DNA of 64,000 nt from Lutraria lutraria. Its lineage: Eukaryota; Mollusca; Bivalvia; Venerida; Mactridae. The position numbers and the translations under genes are program-made. The notes below the pieces were generated by a model. It was not told the DNA's origin and did no database searches. It was given only the letters and a program-made list of their open reading frames with translations. This document shows, one piece after another, positions 12,016 through 22,670 of the stretch (position 1 is its first letter; every line of letters starts with the position of its first letter). The DNA lies in NCBI GenBank assembly GCA_964023205.1, contig OZ026843.1, forward strand, positions 2,775,029 through 2,839,028, in the 5' to 3' direction.

Positions 12016-14487
12016 ATGGCGATAATGAATAACTTTGGAAAAATGTTCTCTGCACTGGTATTGTTCTGGATGTCTATTTTAGTTCAAGGACTAAATTCTG
12101 GTTACTATGGCAAAGAAATATCAGACATTAGTAGCGTTGAGAACAAAATAAATCAATTTCAATTGAAAAGAAATGTTGTCAGAAATATAGGTGTAAGCCA
12201 TTTTCCCGCTTCTTCTGAAGGACACGGTAGCCACGGAATGACAACAGGGCCATTCACTAGTGAAAGCGGAAGAGATAACGCTGGTTTTGGTAGAGGACCA
12301 TTTGCTAGTTCGAATAACGGAGGTACTAGTTTTAATGGAGGTGGGTCTGGACCGTTTACGGTCAATTCAGGTAACGCTAAAGGCAGTCCGTTTACGGCCA
12401 GTTCTGGAAATACCGGAAACAGTGGTGGGAGTGGTGGATCTAGTCCGTTTAGTTCAGCACTTGGGAAGGGTGGTAAGTCACGTTGATGATTTTATTAAAC
12501 TTAATTAAGAAAATGTTTTCAGATATCTCTGATTTCGAATTTATGTCATAGAAATAGTCATGTTTACGTTACGACTGATCCTATTTTGGGCGACAAAACT
12601 AATGTTTCGAGCAGTAAAATCTCATAAACGAAAGTAGTTTGGGAAAAATCATTCCCCAAAGTAAGAAAGGTATGACTCGAAAAAAATAAATATTTTTTCT
12701 GGCATTCCTAAACAATATATTTTTGTCAACAACAGGGCCGTTCGCTAGTGAAAGCGGAAGAGATAACTCTGGTATTGGTAAAGGACCATTTGCTAGTTCG
12801 AATAACGGAGGTACCAGTTTTAATGGAGGTGGGTCTGGACCGTTTACGGTCAATTCAGGTAACGCTAAAGGCAGCCCGTTTACGGCTAGTTCTGGAAATA
12901 CCGGAAACAAAGGTGGGAGTGGCGGCTCTAGTCCGTTCAGTTCAGCACTTGGGAATGGTGGTAAGTCATGATGAAACTGATCAACTAACTTAACAAAATT
13001 AATGACAAAATTTGCGATTTTTTTATGAAGTGATGAGCACATTATGATTTTTAAAAGCTTTGCTAACTTTATTATAAATCGTACTCATTTAAAATGAATA
13101 AGCTAGCTAGCTACCATTATTTAATTTAATATTGATTTTTAGTCCCATGCCAATAGAAAATTAAGATGTTAGATTTGTTCACGCCAAGAAGAAAAGAGAA
13201 TAATTAAAAGCATATATTTATACTGGTGAAAACCACAGTGCTGTTTATTCAAGCATGCTTTCTTCAGGCCCTGGCAGTTTAGCGGGAGGAGATTTCATGC
13301 CAAAAAACACTAGTGCGCTTATGGGGCACGATTATTCAAAAGGGTATGGTGGAATGGATGGTGTTGGAAATTACCAAGGTGTAGACAATTCTAGATTTGA
13401 TACATCTGAGTATCAACATATGTTACAAGGTTTATTTAAATCTGACCAGGACACAGTTGACATGGGCACGCCATTTGACGGAAGTAACTATAATTATGAC
13501 ACGGTCGGTAGTGTGCATGTCAATACCGGACAGGAAGCTAGCATCGGTTCCTACGCGTCTACAGATATGTCATCTTACGAAGCCAATAATGGGATAGCTA
13601 AAGGTCAAGTCGGGACCCAGAATCAGGAAATTTACACCAACGGTATCCGGCATTCAAATGAACATTACTCCGATGGATCATACGCAAATCGTATACATTC
13701 AGATACATCAGCTAGTACCGACATGTCTTATTCGAACCCATTCAACATTGATAACTATGATTTGAAAAATTCAAATAGGGGTCAGTCGTCACATGATGAT
13801 GGCATGAGTCCATTTAAGATAAACAATGACTTCAAGGCCGGTGGTAATTCTGGAAGAAGAACGGACTCAGGTCCATTTTCTGCTTCGAAATCCGAGTCCT
13901 TGGGCTCTGGTGGGGATAGCCCATTTAAGGTTAGTCAGGGGTCATCTGACAAGGGCCAAAATCCATTTGATACAAATAAATACCAAGCGGCTGGTTCCTT
14001 CAGTAATGGGAATGGATACAATGGTAATTTGGCGCCAATGGGAAGTGGTACCAGTAACAAAGGGATTGATGAATTTGGCAATGTTGATTTCAGTAAACTG
14101 TCAGAATCTCATGCATCAAGTTACACTGGTGTTTCATCGCTTACCGGAAGTGGTTCCTCTTATACCGGAAGTGATTATTCTTACACCGATAGTAAATCGT
14201 CTAATTCTGGAAGTGGATTATCTTACTCCAGTCATTCAAGTCAATACGAAACACCATTCGAATCTGACAATTATAACGATCTCTTAGACAATCCTTTCGA
14301 TTCCTCTAGCCAGAATTTTCAATCACCGTACCAGTCTGGCAATAACTTTCACCAGTCGAGTAACAGAGGCAGTCAGCCGGTGGGTTATAGTAACCAAGGA
14401 CACAGGGCATCTAGTGGTGGACCTGCAGGTGACCCATTCAATCAAGGTAGCCATTCAATGCAAGGACCTTACCAGAGAGGTAGCTAG
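12016..14487 (+). CDS. Secreted Gly/Ser/Asn-rich xPF-repeat protein (matrix- or silk-like)
   Basis: Three coding exons: 12016-12472, 12736-12960 and 13268-14487, all joined in phase 1 by good signals (donors GGTAAGTC, acceptors CAACAG and TTCTTCAG), giving 633 residues. Residues 1 to about 25 form a signal peptide (Met-Asn-Asn, then a hydrophobic core ending LVQG), so the product is probably secreted. A short Lys/Gln/Asn segment follows; the rest is low complexity, dominated by Gly, Ser, Asn, Asp and Tyr. It is punctuated by an xPF motif: GPF or SPF five times in exon 1, five times in exon 2, and about nine times in exon 3 as TPF, NPF, SPF and DPF, with two SPY/GPY variants. There are no Cys pairs or folded domain. 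Exon 2 is a near copy of the 3' half of exon 1. The composition recalls shell-matrix, byssal or adhesive structural proteins, but I do not recognise the family and the role is inference. A polyadenylation signal lies at 14701. Confidence 0.8.
12736..12960 (+). repeat. Duplicated symmetric exon within the xPF-repeat gene
   Basis: This 75-codon phase 1-1 exon differs from the last 75 codons of exon 1 at only about six residues. DNA similarity continues a few bases past both splice sites. The paralogous stretch in exon 1 is about 12248-12472. Because the exon is symmetric it can be skipped or multiplied without changing frame. Confidence 0.85.
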
Positions 14488-14700
14488 CACTTTTATTTCA
14501 CTGGTGTAATTAATTAGGTAATGGCATTGATTTATATAAACCATTGAAGAATAACTTATGTTCATATAATTAATCGATCATCAACTAATAGACTATCGAT
14601 ATTTTTTAGTTTACATATATGTATGCATTTCCATGATTTCAACTAACTGCATTTATTCAAGCTGTTTAAATTGGTGATGTTGCATACAATATAACGTGGT

Positions 14701-14706
14701 AATAAA
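14701..14706 (+). promoter_or_regulatory. Polyadenylation signal of the xPF-repeat gene
   Basis: AATAAA 214 bases after the stop codon, in AT-rich sequence. It is the first canonical hexamer seen downstream; a candidate only. Confidence 0.4.
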
Positions 14707-14709
14707 AAC

Positions 14710-15270
14710 TTCATTATATTCGTATTTCACTACATATCCAATGAAATGAAGGTACAATATTTGAAGGTCTGTATATCCCTCCCTATGCAAAATGGAAAAT
14801 TCTGAAACCAGTAGTACTATGTCTATTGAATTATTTCCAATTCCAGCTAATTTTAAGGGATGTCGATGGTTCTATCTAGGTATATTCCCGGTGTCTGCCC
14901 CACCGTTCAAGACGCGGAAAAGTCACCAAATGATCTGAATGTTCGTGCAACACTATATATACCCTAGTAAAAACAAATATGCTGTATTGATAAGGTGACT
15001 CTGTATTAGATTAGGTTTCATTATCATTGTATTATTAAAGGTATTTATTATCTGTTTCAGGGTGAATGGCTGATAATTATATATCATCAATGACGACTTT
15101 CGAGGTGTACAGTTATATACAATCAATCAGGGTTTTACTTAATACATGGTGCACTTGTATATCCAAGTCGATAATGCTACATTAAAAACACTCAGTATGA
15201 AATAATGACAAAATCAGTGTAAAATCGAGTAACTATTTCGAGTTGGTCAAATCCTATACTGTGACTACAT
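14710..15270. other. Spacer, no gene seen
   Basis: Between the xPF-repeat gene and the mariner-type element. No open frame of note and no repeat recognised. Confidence 0.5.
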
Positions 15271-15274
15271 TGTA

Positions 15275-16391
15275 CAGGGTGTCCCAAAAGAAAGGTAACA
15301 CTTTCATACATGTTTAACGTCCCTTTAAATTGCAGATTAATACATATTATATATATAGACATGTAAATCAAAGATGTAAGTTTTTTATGTAAGAAAACCT
15401 TATAAATATCTTCAGAATTTGAAATTTAATACAAATTTGAAAAAAATGAATTTTTATCCTTGACGTCGTTTCAGTAATTAATGACGTTTTTGGTTTGTCG
15501 ACTTTTCATCCTCTTCACTGACCATGCAAACACGATGAAAGTTTCAATCACTTAAAATACACATGTCTTTGTTTGACTTTCTTTACATTGCATGTGATTT
15601 GTTTCAATCGCTGAAAGACACCGTATCTTTAAAGATGCATTGTCTAATTATAACATGGCACGACATTGCACCCGCGTGTTTCTCACTTTGTATACGTAGT
15701 GGTCTCTCCGCAAAAGAATGAGGTCGCTTTTGAAAAGCAAGTTTGTTGATGTGCCCAAAATGAAGTCTCCTACCTTACAAAACATGTGGTTCCTAAAGGA
15801 TGGTGTTGTACGGCACATACATAATCAGGAATTGTACTATACTTTCTACACAATATGTTCGGTAATTGAGTAGTATTCAGACGATATCCGGGGGTGAAAG
15901 ATTGCGGAATATCTTGACCCACGCATAGTCCTGACCTCAACCCATGCAACTTCTTTCTTTGGGAATATTTTTCAAAGGACCATAATCCTAAGCCACCAAA
16001 CAAAGAAATGCTGTTGAAGTGTTTAAGTGGTAAAAATTTCATCCAATCTGACTAAAGTATTCGATCTTCCTTACGGCATAGCGTAGCGGGTTTGAGGATA
16101 TGATTTTAATCAGATTGAAATTTCATCGTGTGTGTATTGCTAGTAAAGAGGATGAAAAGTCGTCAAAACAAAGACGTCATAAATTACTAAAACGACATCA
16201 AAGATGAAAAATACACTTTTGTTTTCAAACTTGTATTAAATTGCAAATTCTGAAGATATTTATAAGATTCTCTTACACAAAAAAACTTACATCTTTGATC
16301 TACATATTTATGTAAATATTATGTATTCATCTGCAATTTAAAGGGACATTAAACATGTATGAAAGTGTTACCTTTCTTTTGGGACACCCTG
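15275..16391. mobile_element. Degenerate Tc1/mariner-type transposon with long inverted arms
   Basis: The ends CAGGGTGTCCCAAAAGAAAG and CTTTCTTTTGGGACACCCTG are perfect inverted repeats, flanked on both sides by TA (15273-15274, 16392-16393), the target duplication of this superfamily. Similarity between the arms continues, imperfectly, for roughly 270 bases (15275-15545 against 16135-16391), unusually long for mariner. The middle holds remnants of a transposase. The 1117-bp size and broken frame make it an inactive fossil. Confidence 0.85.
15770..16040 (+). pseudogene. Broken mariner-family transposase fragment
   Basis: Plus-strand codons near 15775-15840 give a WFLKDGVVRHIH-like stretch, resembling the W..QDGA.pH catalytic Asp region of mariner transposases. 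After several in-frame stops, codons near 15920-15965 give SPDLNPCNFFLWEYF, the conserved third-Asp region, with a TGA where Trp is expected just before it. Only the C-terminal half is visible; the helix-turn-helix DNA-binding part is missing. Clearly non-functional. Confidence 0.75.
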
Positions 16392-16440
16392 TATTTGTAT
16401 TTCATTAAAACATTCATTAAAGAATGTTCACCACCAACTG

Positions 16441-16451
16441 CCCCCCCCCCC
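16441..16451. repeat. Poly-C run (11 C)
   Basis: An uninterrupted C run in AT-rich DNA shortly after the mariner-type element. Confidence 0.85.
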
Positions 16452-16672
16452 AAACTTAACACAATCTTCATAAAAATGTTTTATATACGAAATTGAATAG
16501 ACATACAAGTATATTAGCGTTATATTGTGGCTTGCCTTTAATATCAGTACGTCCGTCCGTTCGTCCGTAAGATCTCTCACCCACTCACTCACTAGCTCAA
16601 CACGTGTTTAATTGTATGTAAGAAATGTTATCTCATGGTTACCAGCTTAACTCATTTTCAGGCTTACATATA

Positions 16673-16917
16673 CACCAAAGGGGGCTAACACGTTGCAGTG
16701 ATAGTGTAAAACGGCAACACGGACCAAAAAACGTTTATCATATATATATATATATATACCAGGGTTACAACTTCCAATATGATGGTATCCGCACCAAGTT
16801 GGTTTAACACTACGTAACTTTTTCAAAAATCATATATATACTAATATATGATAAACGTGTTTTGGCCTGTGTTGCCATTTTACACTATCACTGCAACATG
16901 CTAGCACCCTTTGATAC
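16673..16917. repeat. Long imperfect inverted repeat (foldback element)
   Basis: Arm 16673-16755 (from GGGGGCTAACACGTTGCAGT) is matched in inverse orientation by about 16840-16917 (ending TGCTAGCACCC), with roughly 80-base arms, a TATATA tract and a central loop of about 85 bases. Likely a foldback or MITE; no target duplication was identified. Confidence 0.75.
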
Positions 16918-16919
16918 CA

Positions 16920-18840
16920 ATACATAAAGTATTATAGACTCGAGAACATACCAGTATGGCAGCTATAGATTACCGCGTGCACACACACATTGGCTAATAT
17001 CTAGATCGCTTCTTATCAATCGCGCATTTGTGAAAGTCCATGTGCTTCGTCTTTGAAAGTTTCAATATTGTTTTAAACACCTTACCCATGCTTCCTAGTT
17101 AACAAGCTATGTATTAAAGGGATGTAACTCTTCGGTTGTATGTAGCATTTATAATTAGAGTTATCTCTCTTGCACGCGAAGGCAGCGTAAAAATACAGTC
17201 GTGTATTGTTGATTCAAATGAAAAAGTATTGGAAATCGAAATTTCTCAATAAAACAACTGTTGTGGTATACATCGAGTTTCCCAATACGACAGCATATGC
17301 TAACAACTTCACCGATATTGCCTTATCGATTACATTAACGGATGCTCAGTAGCGTTCGGTAAAAACCGGCCACGATAATAAGGAAGACATGAAGATCGAT
17401 ATTTTCCCCATAAAGAAACGAACGGACTGCGATCTGGTAGCTCAGTACATGAAGGTAAAGTTTGTTTTCTTATTTTTAAGCGATTTACGTGTAGTTTGAT
17501 TACCGAAGTTTTCAATATAGTTGATCATGACATTGAGTCATTGTCTTAAATAATAGCAAGACTCGAAATAAAGCCTTGTGAAATACAAAAGATGTAGATC
17601 TATTAAGCAGAACCGTAATATATACATTAAATTCAATACTGTTAATATTTTGATACATCAGTGATATTCTTAAATGGTTATTAAAGTCAACATTTGTTTA
17701 TGGACTCGCGGATATTTAATTCCAGTTGGTGGTACAAGGTGCTGCCTTAATAAATGAACTGTCGTTTAATAATGCTTCAACTTCAATGGTGATACTCGGC
17801 CAAATCCATTATGTAGACATTAAATTTTACACCAATGCTGTGGTGTACATGTTGTCTAGGCTGTACTTTAGACGTTTTCTTTGTATTTGTTTCAGTATGT
17901 AGCTTTATAGCACAAGACAGATATAAACCAGGCTATGAAATCTTTTTTATCAAATCTCAAAGTTTATATACAAATAATCCTCTTATCTAAATCATTTTGT
18001 ATATATTTCTATATATGGTCTTTTATTCATGAACGTCCCTTATACATTCGTACGGCATAACATGGAGATATATAAAAATACGTTTTAAATGTAACACAGA
18101 ATTGTTCGGGATACATAAATTCCTAATGAAGGGATTGGTTTTATAAAGAATAATCGTTGATGCAGTAGACACGTGGTGACAGACCTGTGAATATCTATGA
18201 TTGGTCTTAATTAATGGAGATAAGATTAGACAAACATTAACAATCTATATATAACGAGGGGGGTCTTAATAATTAGTGATGTTCTGATTTATCATTTATT
18301 CAACGAATCATTGGCGAATGGTCTTTGACGTGACGATGACGATGCTCCCATTTCGTCAACGGATTGTTGATTTCTGTACATAGTTGTCATCTTGACTATG
18401 GTACTGCAGACCTTACATGGTTTACTTTAAAGATGATGCTGTTCAAGCTGTAACTGTAAATTTATGCAGTGTTCATAATTCTGGCCCAGTGTGGTTTGTT
18501 TAATAATCAGTATATTTTGGTGTGATGTTTGCTCAATTATCTTAATAATGTTAAATCATTTAATATTTCAATTCTTATTGATTTTGTGCTATTCAATTGG
18601 TGTAAGTGATGTTAAATTCATGCAATACTATTAACATATTTGATCATTTCTTATTTAATCAATTTTAATCGATTAATCACTGACTTTTGCCTCTGATTAA
18701 TCAACGAAATTTTCCTGGACTGATTACAATCACTTTTAATAATGAGTCAGGCGCGCATTAGAGTTTACATTAAGGAGATATATATGTTCCTTGTGCAGTG
18801 TCCGACTTTAGCCTCTGACACATTAACCTTATTATTATAT
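16920..18840. other. Intergenic stretch, no gene recognised
   Basis: AT-rich sequence with only short frames (for example 17330-17515 minus) that lack splice or domain support. Nothing else stands out. Confidence 0.5.
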
Positions 18841-18845
18841 CACTG

Positions 18846-18853
18846 ATGACGTC
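18846..18853. promoter_or_regulatory. CRE palindrome TGACGTCA
   Basis: A perfect cAMP-response element 36 bases before the ATG at 18889. CRE sites are common in CREB/ATF- or CREM-driven promoters; use here is inference. Confidence 0.4.
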
Positions 18854-18888
18854 ACTTTTCAGAGTCAGTGTCGCGAAAACTTAGAACA

Positions 18889-20074
18889 ATGAAGGAGATC
18901 ATTAAAATGGTGAAGCTGTGTGACCAATCGCAGCGACGTCTGGCAGTATTTCTGGTTGTCATAGTAACCATAGAGGTGACAGTCATCAGTTCTATTATAA
19001 AGCACGAGCATCATCTGGCGCATGCAGACTTTCAACTGAGAAACATAAGTCGTACAAGACGTATGATGAACTCGTCACGTCTTTCAAATGTAAGTTGAAA
19101 ACTAAGGCCATTGCTCAGCTATTTATTGGTCATTTTAAAGGATTTTTAAACTGATCGAGTGCAGCCAAGCCATTCGTTCACTGTATATATATATATAGAT
19201 ATATTCGTAGTTTGAGTTTTGTAGAGCTACGTACTAGTAGAAGATTAAGATCTTTGACGATAAAATATGCATTAAATTGCAGTTCATCTAGTTCTGGGTA
19301 TACCATAACTAAATTGGTCTTTTTATTTCGTCTTGTTAACCATTTTAGTCGAAGATATTTGACGATGAAGTACAATATATACATTACATGTACATTGTAG
19401 CTCATAAAATGATCAACAAGACGAAATAACACTACATGAAACAAGTATGTGTCATTTTATTTATGACCAAAGATTAGTTAGTATTATGCTTAAACAAAAT
19501 GGCAATCTAAACATTATTTGCAAGAGCACAAATACAATATTTAATACCTGAAGACGTGTTTATATAGTGTCATTTATCTAATTATTGAATAGATCTATTT
19601 AAAAACTAATTTAGGGACCGATTATAAACGTTAAACAGATCTAGTGTATTTCTTGCAGATCTGTTCTTGTTATTTCATATTAAAACAAACCAACGTCTTA
19701 TAAAACATGAATATATCATTCATTCGCCTTTGGAATACTCAAGACCACTTTTGTGTATTCATCGACGTCATTTGACGTCACAAAGGCCTTATTATGACGT
19801 TGTTAACAGAGAATGACGAAACGTCGTCTAGCAGACTACATATAAAACGTTCTTATATTACGTTGATGACTAAATTTGATTAAATAATTAGATCAATAAT
19901 TAATGTTATACAAACATTTTGGACTCGGGTTTAGATTTAGAAATATATTTGTTATTTTTGTAGCTGCTGTTGAAGCGAGCACGAGATGACACAGCAGACG
20001 ACAAACAAATCCTCCCAGGCCAACTTTACCCTTGGCAACGAAGAATGGGTGAAAAAGTCAAGTCATCAATGTGA
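18889..20074 (+). CDS. Possible small one-pass membrane protein sharing an exon with the next gene
   Basis: Exon 18889-19089 starts at ATG and ends TCAAAT/GTAAGT, a good donor, after 67 codons. It contains one strongly hydrophobic segment (residues about 24-41, LAVFLVVIVTIEVTVISS) preceded by Lys/Arg, as in a type II membrane protein. Joined to the acceptor TTTTTGTAG at 19963 it stays open for 36 more codons and stops at 20072-20074, giving 103 residues with a basic tail. That second exon also contains, in another frame, the start codon of the 180-residue protein at 19986. Alternatives: exon 1 is a separate gene, its frame is fortuitous 5' UTR, or it splices elsewhere. No family recognised. 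Confidence 0.35.
19773..19780. promoter_or_regulatory. CRE palindrome TGACGTCA, with a second half-overlapping site
   Basis: TGACGTCA directly follows CGACGTCA and is followed by further GACG(T) half sites up to 19825, about 200 bases before the ATG at 19986. It could mark a local promoter for the 180-residue protein, which would make the exon at 19964 a first exon. Inference. Confidence 0.35.
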
Positions 20075-21508
20075 CTTTGGTTTAAATAGCAGTTTTCCGT
20101 TGTACAAAATACCAAAATCAGTCCCGCCTAAACCAGCAAAGGTGAGTAACAGATGGTAGAACCTCGATTTTAAGATCACATTTGCTGTACATAGTGATTA
20201 TAGGAATACTGGTCACTTTTAACAGCCTTTCAACAGGGGTTAACTCTTTCGGGATGAGGTTGAGTGTCCACCAAAAGAGCTAGCTAGGAGTCCTGGATTT
20301 TTTTTCTGGTTCTTCACTTTGTCTGGGTGTAAATCACTGATACATGCCTCAGCATTTTCCTTTGATTTTCTAGACACAGTACTTGGCTCAGTAGTAGGGA
20401 TGGAGACAATGAAAACACGTCCCTGAGAAATTCGGAACGTGGAGCTGAGAATCAAGTGTACACAAATTACATTAGTTTCCACTTGACTTATCAGTACACT
20501 GTCATTGAAGCATGTTTGCTGATGACCATAAATCACCAGTCTATTTAGGAGTTAGCTCCGCTTAAAACAAATTAATATAATTGACATCTCAGTACTAATA
20601 CGCAATATTAAACATTGTATAACAGAAGCATTGTTTTCAGATATTTCCAGATTCCAGTACTAAAGAATTAGGAAAATGGAACTCTTCCACAACTAGAGAC
20701 TATCAGGGATTTGGTGGCAATGCCAGAAGACTAGCGTATGAGGCAAGTACCAAGGGGTTCCAAGAGATTAAAGCTATTCAGAACCAGGATGAAGCCTTCC
20801 TGAAAGAGAACTGTAGACAAGTATTGACGACACGATACCATGTAGACTTTGGCAATCCCAGTATATACTCACATGAAGGTTACACGTTCAGACAGAAGCT
20901 TAGGAGAATATACCCTGATCCAGGGTAGGTACTGCGTTCACCGAAACTTCTAATGCCCCTTGGGTTACTTGTTGAAATTTTAATTGGAAAAACATTTATA
21001 TAATTGTTTTAGTTTTAAAGGATTAAACATAAGTATAAGTCTGTTTATGTATTAATTATGTTGCAAAAAATTGCTCACCAAGCATTGACGAAGGAAGGCA
21101 AGTAGCACAATCATGCAAATTGAGTTTCTAAACATAGTCATTGATCGAGTTATTTGAAGTTGTGACTGTGGTACTAGAAATTTCGTGCAAAGTTGTTTTC
21201 AATATTAAAGTGCAAATTGGTACTTGTGCCTGTAGAGTACACAGCTGTTACAGGTAAAATCATCATATTTCTGTACACTAGGAATATGATCTGGTGTCGC
21301 TGTTTCTGGGCATATACACATGCAGTAATTAAAACAATATTCTTAAATCATACAACCAATGTAAAAGTCTCCTGATCTATGATTTACAAAACTTTTACTT
21401 TGCAGACCACAAAGTAGAAATTTCATCTCAGAAGCCAGGCATGCTTTTCAGTGGCCTTCATCACACAGAGTAAAATTACCTCCACATCTGAGAGTTAAAT
21501 CAAGTTGA
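19986..21508 (+). CDS. Unrecognised 180-residue protein, three coding exons
   Basis: Coding exons 19986-20141, 20641-20924 and 21406-21508 join in frame (donors AAG/GTGAGT and CAGG/GTAGGT; acceptors GTTTTCAG and CTTTGCAG) and end at a TGA, 180 residues. The start is the first ATG of the exon that begins at 19964; in that frame a TGA lies immediately upstream. The product is hydrophilic, basic and rich in Lys, Ser, Asn and aromatic residues, with no signal peptide or membrane segment. Recognisable pieces are FPLYKIPKSVPPKP, TRDYQGFGGN, a middle helix-like FQEIKAIQNQDEAFLKEN, and a basic C-terminus. The size, basic charge and scattered Tyr/Pro motifs resemble small ciliary or sperm microtubule-associated proteins, but that is only a guess. 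A polyadenylation signal follows at 21560. Confidence 0.75.
20240..20450 (-). mobile_element. SINE-like element, minus copy (body related to 46319-46490)
   Basis: Lies in the intron between 20141 and 20641. Its reverse complement matches the plus-strand sequence at about 46300-46490: a TTCTCAGGGA-like string, then CTACTGA.., GAAAATCA.AGGAAAA and AAAGAACCAGRAAA, in the same order and spacing. The tRNA-like head of the other copy is missing here, so this copy is 5'-truncated. Confidence 0.6.
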
Positions 21509-21559
21509 AATCAGCTTCCTGCTTCAATTTTATCTTGCTTAAAGGAATATACAGGATGA

Positions 21560-21565
21560 AATAAA
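21560..21565 (+). promoter_or_regulatory. Polyadenylation signal of the 180-residue gene
   Basis: AATAAA 52 bases after the stop. A minus-strand AATAAA lies at 21588-21593, so the tails of this gene and of the convergent U2AF1 gene may meet here. Confidence 0.5.
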
Positions 21566-21587
21566 TTCTTTATCACACTAGCATTAC

Positions 21588-21593
21588 TTTATT
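21588..21593 (-). promoter_or_regulatory. Candidate U2AF1 polyadenylation signal
   Basis: TTTATT on the plus strand reads AATAAA on the minus strand. Use of it would give U2AF1 a 3' UTR of about 1.1 kb covering 21594-22670, a stretch in which I see no other gene. Confidence 0.3.
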
Positions 21594-22670
21594 CTTTCTA
21601 TTATGATTGTGCTCCTAAAATGCAAAAATAGTTTTTTGTATAAATTGGTTAAAAATGCTATTTCAAAGGGGTCCAGCGGACGCATACGACTGTAAGTCTC
21701 TGTTTGTATTCTTTGTCCCATTTTGTTTTTGCTCAAACTGATTGTACATGTTTGTTATGCCATAAACTAAAAGGAATATATGTGTTGGACCTCTTTGACT
21801 GAAATTATATTTGTTTTGTGCTCCTAGGTAACTTACTTAGTGACAATATAATACAGCCAGTAATTCTGGTAACAGTCTATGGGCTTAAATCAGCTCCAAG
21901 TATTTTAGTTGAAAAGATATAGCTAACTAATGTTTGAAATTATACTCAGGCTAATCAAAGTAATGAAAGCTTATATTTCAATGTTTTATCAGATAGGAAT
22001 ACTCTGGACACAGTACCAACATGTTCTTAGCTTCTACAAACATGGATAATGAAAAACTGATCATGTAGTTGTCTTTTTTAATTGCATCAAAGACCAGTAA
22101 CAAAGCAAAGTTATTTGTTGCAAATTATTTGATTGCAGATGCTTGCTTCACACTGCTTGTCAACCAATTAAAATATACTGTTGAAACCAAGGACATTAGG
22201 TTAAATCATAAAAAAGAACAACTCTCTGAAGTTAGTATCAAAACATTATTTTTCTGCATGAATCAATGAATAAAATGATCAACATCTAAAACATATCAAT
22301 GTCAAACCACAATATGAATTCTCCATTTCATCTGACAAATCAAGCCAGTATTCAGTCAGTATGCTCATATGGATGATAACTAGGAAACTAAAATGAAGAT
22401 AAATGTGCTGAAAGTGAACAAGACACATCCATCAACATATGCATAAAATGGAATTGTCTGCAAAATGAAAGAAACAAACATCCACTGTACAATGAACATG
22501 AAAATATCACTTAAAAAATCATGATAGACCGACAGGAAAGTGCATCATACATTCACAATGTTCCTTTGTCATGAATTGGTTGAAATTTAACATGAAGATG
22601 AATTAGTATTGATCCAGGAGTTTTTATGTAAGTCGTTGAATGTTTACATTGAACATGAAGCACACGAGTT

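Noticed and set aside
12159..13042. Minus-strand frames rich in Pro/Leu opposite the xPF-repeat exons
   Set aside because: They are antisense readings of Gly/Ser/Pro codons; both copies arise only because the exon is duplicated.
15770..16042. 90-codon minus-strand frame
   Set aside because: It is the antisense of the mariner transposase remnant, whose SPDLNPCNFFLW motif is on the plus strand.
20240..20536. 98-codon minus-strand frame and its plus-strand relative at 46230-46472
   Set aside because: Their similar translations come from two copies of the same SINE-like repeat, not from a gene.
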